A DNA stretch of 64,000 nt from Bacillota bacterium. GTDB lineage: Bacteria; Bacillota; UBA4882; UBA8346. Under the pieces are notes generated by a model that was not told the DNA's origin, did no database searches, and was given only the letters and a program-made list of their open reading frames with translations. Positions 61,870 through 64,000 of this stretch are shown piece by piece. The position numbers were made by a program, and so were the translations under genes. The stretch covers positions 40,957-104,956 of the forward strand of contig JAEZCE010000020.1 in assembly GCA_023429995.1 (NCBI GenBank), in the 5' to 3' direction. Position 1 is the first letter of the stretch. Each line of letters starts with the position of its first letter.

Positions 61870-63151
61870 TACGGAAAGCCCCCTTCATTGAGGTTAAGGC
61901 AACTAATTTTTATTCGGCAAGGCTTGGGATATTTCCTTCCGGAGGGAGTTTTTTCCAGCTCGGAAAGAGCATTTTTATATCATAATCATCCTAAAATCCG
62001 GGGGATCCGGGTCCAATCCCTGGTCTGCAAACCTCATTTGCCGGTTCGGCATGCATATACGCGAGAGTCCGGTATCCATACTGAGCCGTCCGGTATGCGT
62101 GCGCAACGGTTCAGTATGCATACGCGAGAGTCGGGTATCCATACTGAGTCGTTCGGTATGCGTGCGCAACGGTTCAGTATGCATACGCGAGAGTCGGGTA
62201 TCCATACTGAGTCGTCCGGTATGCGTGCGCAACGGTTCAGTATGCATACGCGAGAGTCGGGTATCCATACTGAGTCGTCCGGTATGCGTGCGCAACGACT
62301 CAGCAGGCATACGCTCTTCAGTGGAAATCCGTTAAATCCGGCGCCGTTGAAAATGGCGATCAATCCGTGAAATCCTGGTCCGAATTAGCCACAGAGCCAC
62401 GGAGACACAGAGAAAGAACTTTAAGGATGATGGGTAAATAAGAAAAGGTTAATGGATACAGGATTAAACGCCTTTATTAAAGGCTCATTCACAGGATTAA
62501 AATGATAAATAATGGATGGCCGTTTTTATCTTGGTTCATTTTTTTATGTCCTCCTGCCCCTCCTAAGCCACCATTGCAGCAATCACGCTATTTTCAGCCA
62601 ATGGGTCACACCAAAAAGGGGGGTGGCCCCTTCCGTGATCTTCGTCGTTTTTTTTATTTAACGCCTTGGTGTTTAAACTTCAGAGCGTAGCCCTCAAGAC
62701 CCGAAAAACAGGCGAATACCCTTTCAGGGCTAGGGTAGGTTTTGGGCCCATTACCCTATCCCTCGTAAAGGGAATTGGCTGGAATTGAGGGCCGATAGGT
62801 TTGTTGCACAGACTACAGAGCATAACGGCAAAGGTTCCGGAAAACCCAAACGGCCCTTTTTGGGGGTTAGCTGCGATTTCCTGAGCGATGGAGACGATTG
62901 ACGGGAAGAAATCAGCAAAGAAAAAAATACGCGACGGTTGAGTACCTTGACGCAAGGACTAAGTACCATAAGTAATGGATAACTGTTTTTATTCTGGTTC
63001 ATTTTTTTATGTCCTCCTGCCCCTCCTGAACCATAGTTACAGCAATGGCGAGGTTTGGAGGCGTAGGAGGGGTAGGAGGGGCACGAATGATATAAAAATA
63101 AAAGGGATTTTTGGGGCGAATTTGCCAACGTTTTTTTATGTAAGGCCCTGG
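61870..63151. other. Repeat-rich intergenic stretch
   Basis: About 1.28 kb without a credible gene. Contains the 63-bp tandem array (62054-62307), a CCACAGAGCCACGGAGACAC word (from 62390) of a type found between genes in many environmental genomes, and a repeated segment: 62510-62572 and 62966-63030 share GTTTTTAT, TGGTTCATTTTTTTATGTCC and TCCTGCCCCTCCT. The frames seen within it have no domain and look random. Possibly decayed mobile DNA. Confidence 0.55.
62054..62307. repeat. 63-bp minisatellite array, four units
   Basis: Units begin CATACGCGAGAGTC at 62119, 62182 and 62245; the first unit at 62054 has two extra bases. Each unit carries CATACTGA and TCAGTATG as inverted arms and GTATGCGTGCGCAAC. 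Units differ by a few substitutions. The period is 21 codons, so all frames look open on both strands; that is a by-product and not coding evidence. Confidence 0.88.
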
Positions 63152-63574
63152 TCAAGGGTGGGCCAACGGGTTGGGGCCCGGTGGGGACTTGGTTTGGGGG
63201 TGATGTGGGTCGGCAATTTGAGCAATTTTATTTTTGTAGAGACTAATTTTTTCTTCTAAATGCTTAAGATGGGACTCCCATTTCGCTTTTTCCTCTAACA
63301 CCAATAAACGATGGCGCTCCAATATGTCCAACCGTTCAAACAGAGTTATATCACCTTGATAACGAAGATAGGCATATGTTTTGATCTTTTTAATTGGCAT
63401 ACCAGTATCTTTCAGTCTTTTGATAAAAAGAATCCAACGGATATCCGCCTCTGTGTAACGGCGTCTTCCTACAGCATCTCTTGTAACGAAAATGAGCTGT
63501 TCTTTTTCATAGTAGCGCAAGGTATCTATGGTTAAATTAGTTATTGCGGAAAATTCTCCAATTGAATAACTCAT
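63152..63574 (-). CDS. MerR-family transcription regulator
   Basis: 140 aa. Seen: winged-helix N-terminus SYSIGEFSAITNLTIDTLRYYEKEQL and RRRYTEADIRWILFIKRLKDTGMP, then a coiled coil (about 85-118, LERHRLLVLEEKAKWESHL). The last 20 residues (ADPHHPQTKSPPGPNPLAHP) read into low-complexity repeat-like DNA and are likely a replaced, non-native end. Divergent from the CMD gene with a MerR-type promoter between. Confidence 0.9.
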   Translation of the reverse strand: MSYSIGEFSAITNLTIDTLRYYEKEQLIFVTRDAVGRRRYTEADIRWILFIKRLKDTGMPIKKIKTYAYLRYQGDITLFERLDILERHRLLVLEEKAKWESHLKHLEEKISLYKNKIAQIADPHHPQTKSPPGPNPLAHP

Positions 63575-63596
63575 TGCTTACCTTCCCAATTGTTGC

Positions 63597-63627
63597 TTGA
63601 CCTGGAGTTAACTCCAGGTTGTATGCT
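63597..63627 (+). promoter_or_regulatory. MerR-type promoter with palindromic operator
   Basis: TTGACC (63597-63602) and TATGCT (63622-63627) are separated by 19 bp, the long spacer used by MerR activators. The 20-bp perfect palindrome ACCTGGAGTTAACTCCAGGT (63600-63619) fills that spacer. It drives the gene at 63659; the adjacent MerR protein is the obvious ligand-responsive regulator. Confidence 0.85.
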
Positions 63628-63658
63628 CATATTATACTACAAATTGGAGATGAAAAAA

Positions 63659-64000
63659 ATGAACAATCGCTATGAACGAGGGATGCAAAAATTGTCGGAA
63701 ATTGATGGCAAAGGAGGGAAAGATGTAATCGAATCATTGCAAAATATCGCTCCGGATTTAGGAAAATACATCATTGAATTTGCCTTTGGGGATATTTATT
63801 GCCGGGATGGTTTAAATCTGCAAGAGCGGGAGATGGTGACCATAACTAGTTTGCTTACGGCGGGAGGATGTGAACCACAGTTGGAAGTGCATATTAATGG
63901 GGCGTTGAATGTTGGCGTTACACCTGAAAAAATTGTGGAAACCTTTTTACAGTGTATCCCCTATACAGGATTTCCAAAGGTGCTTAATGCCATTAAAGTC
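63659..64000 (+). CDS. Carboxymuconolactone decarboxylase-family protein (3' partial)
   Basis: The first 114 codons read to the window edge without a stop. Seen: NNRYERGMQKLSEIDG, FAFGDIYCRDGLNLQEREMVTITSLLTAGGCEPQLEVHINGALNVGV (blocks GLNLQEREMVTI, LTAGGCEPQLEVHINGALNVG) and ETFLQCIPYTGFP, the CMD/AhpD-like pattern with the Glu/His side chains of the family. Regulated from the MerR-type promoter; likely involved in peroxide or aromatic stress. GGAG lies 10 bp before the ATG. Confidence 0.9.
   Translation, partial: MNNRYERGMQKLSEIDGKGGKDVIESLQNIAPDLGKYIIEFAFGDIYCRDGLNLQEREMVTITSLLTAGGCEPQLEVHINGALNVGVTPEKIVETFLQCIPYTGFPKVLNAIKV

Noticed and set aside
62054..62307. Possible CRISPR array
   Set aside because: Units are contiguous 63-bp repeats with no unique spacers, and no cas gene is nearby.
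61675..62370. Long frames on both strands across the 63-bp tandem array
   Set aside because: A repeat period of 21 codons keeps frames open on both strands by chance; the peptides are pure repeats without a family or start signal, and the plus-strand frame also overlaps the HAD gene.
62680..63155. Two minus-strand frames of 91 and 134 aa
   Set aside because: They overlap each other in different frames in a repeat-rich, gene-free zone, with no recognisable domain or ribosome site.
1..64000. rRNA, tRNA, plasmid or phage origin of the window
   Set aside because: No rRNA or tRNA was recognised and no integrase, replication or phage structural gene was seen; the housekeeping gene content indicates chromosome.

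Overview
The window looks like chromosome from a diderm (outer-membrane-bearing), probably spore-forming Firmicute. The left end has the clostridial cell-shape order maf-radC-mreBCD-PBP2-minCDE-rodA, a GatD/MurT pair and a SafA-like LysM protein. Further right there are outer-membrane beta-barrel proteins, a BamE-like protein and a Lol-type lipoprotein/lipid export set. A Hydrogenispora/Limnochordia-type lineage would fit, but this is inferred from gene content only. No rRNA, tRNA or CRISPR was seen.

Layout. (1) 0-10.5 kb: YjbQ, Maf, RadC, elongasome (MreB/C/D, PBP2, RodA), MinCDE and a NUDIX hydrolase. (2) 10.5-24.6 kb: single genes, namely a GT39-like membrane glycosyltransferase, GTP-type PEP carboxykinase, an orphan FtsZ/tubulin-like GTPase, a cupin, a KduD-like dehydrogenase that lacks its catalytic tyrosine, a PilZ protein, a LysM protein, GatD-MurT, a diguanylate cyclase, a small outer-membrane-like protein and a decayed rhamnogalacturonan acetylesterase. 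(3) 24.6-60.1 kb: a large type II fatty-acid/polyketide-like system. (4) 60.1-64 kb: a LytTR regulator with a DUF3021-like membrane partner, a HAD phosphatase, a repeat-rich non-coding stretch with a 63-bp tandem repeat, and a MerR regulator divergent from a carboxymuconolactone-decarboxylase-family gene.

The lipid/polyene system (25.0-60.1 kb) is the highlight. It holds two ketoreductases, a double-hotdog dehydratase (ApeP-like plus ApeI/FabZ-like halves in one chain), two paralogous 4HBT thioesterases, four complete ketosynthases, two shortened ketosynthase-like (chain-length-factor-like) proteins, and two acyl carrier proteins. It also has an LpxL-like and a PlsC-like acyltransferase, two B12-type radical SAM enzymes, a U32/UbiU-like protein, a CrtI-like oxidoreductase, a methyltransferase, GT1 and GT2 glycosyltransferases, a NodB-type deacetylase, and an alpha/beta-hydrolase fused to a radical SAM-SPASM domain. 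Export would use a LolD-like ATPase, two FtsX/LolC-type permeases and a LolA-like carrier. Outer-membrane and redox accessory genes complete it. The set resembles aryl-polyene/flexirubin loci, but no aromatic starter genes (ammonia lyase, AMP-ligase) or MMPL exporter were recognised. The product is unknown; an anaerobically tailored glycolipid or polyene placed in the outer membrane is the working inference.

Two copies of a roughly 620-640 bp foldback (MITE-like) element in direct orientation bracket the lolA-fabG-KS-desaturase-KS-ACP block (49.3-55.2 kb). They split it from the ABC transporter upstream and from the redox/outer-membrane genes downstream.
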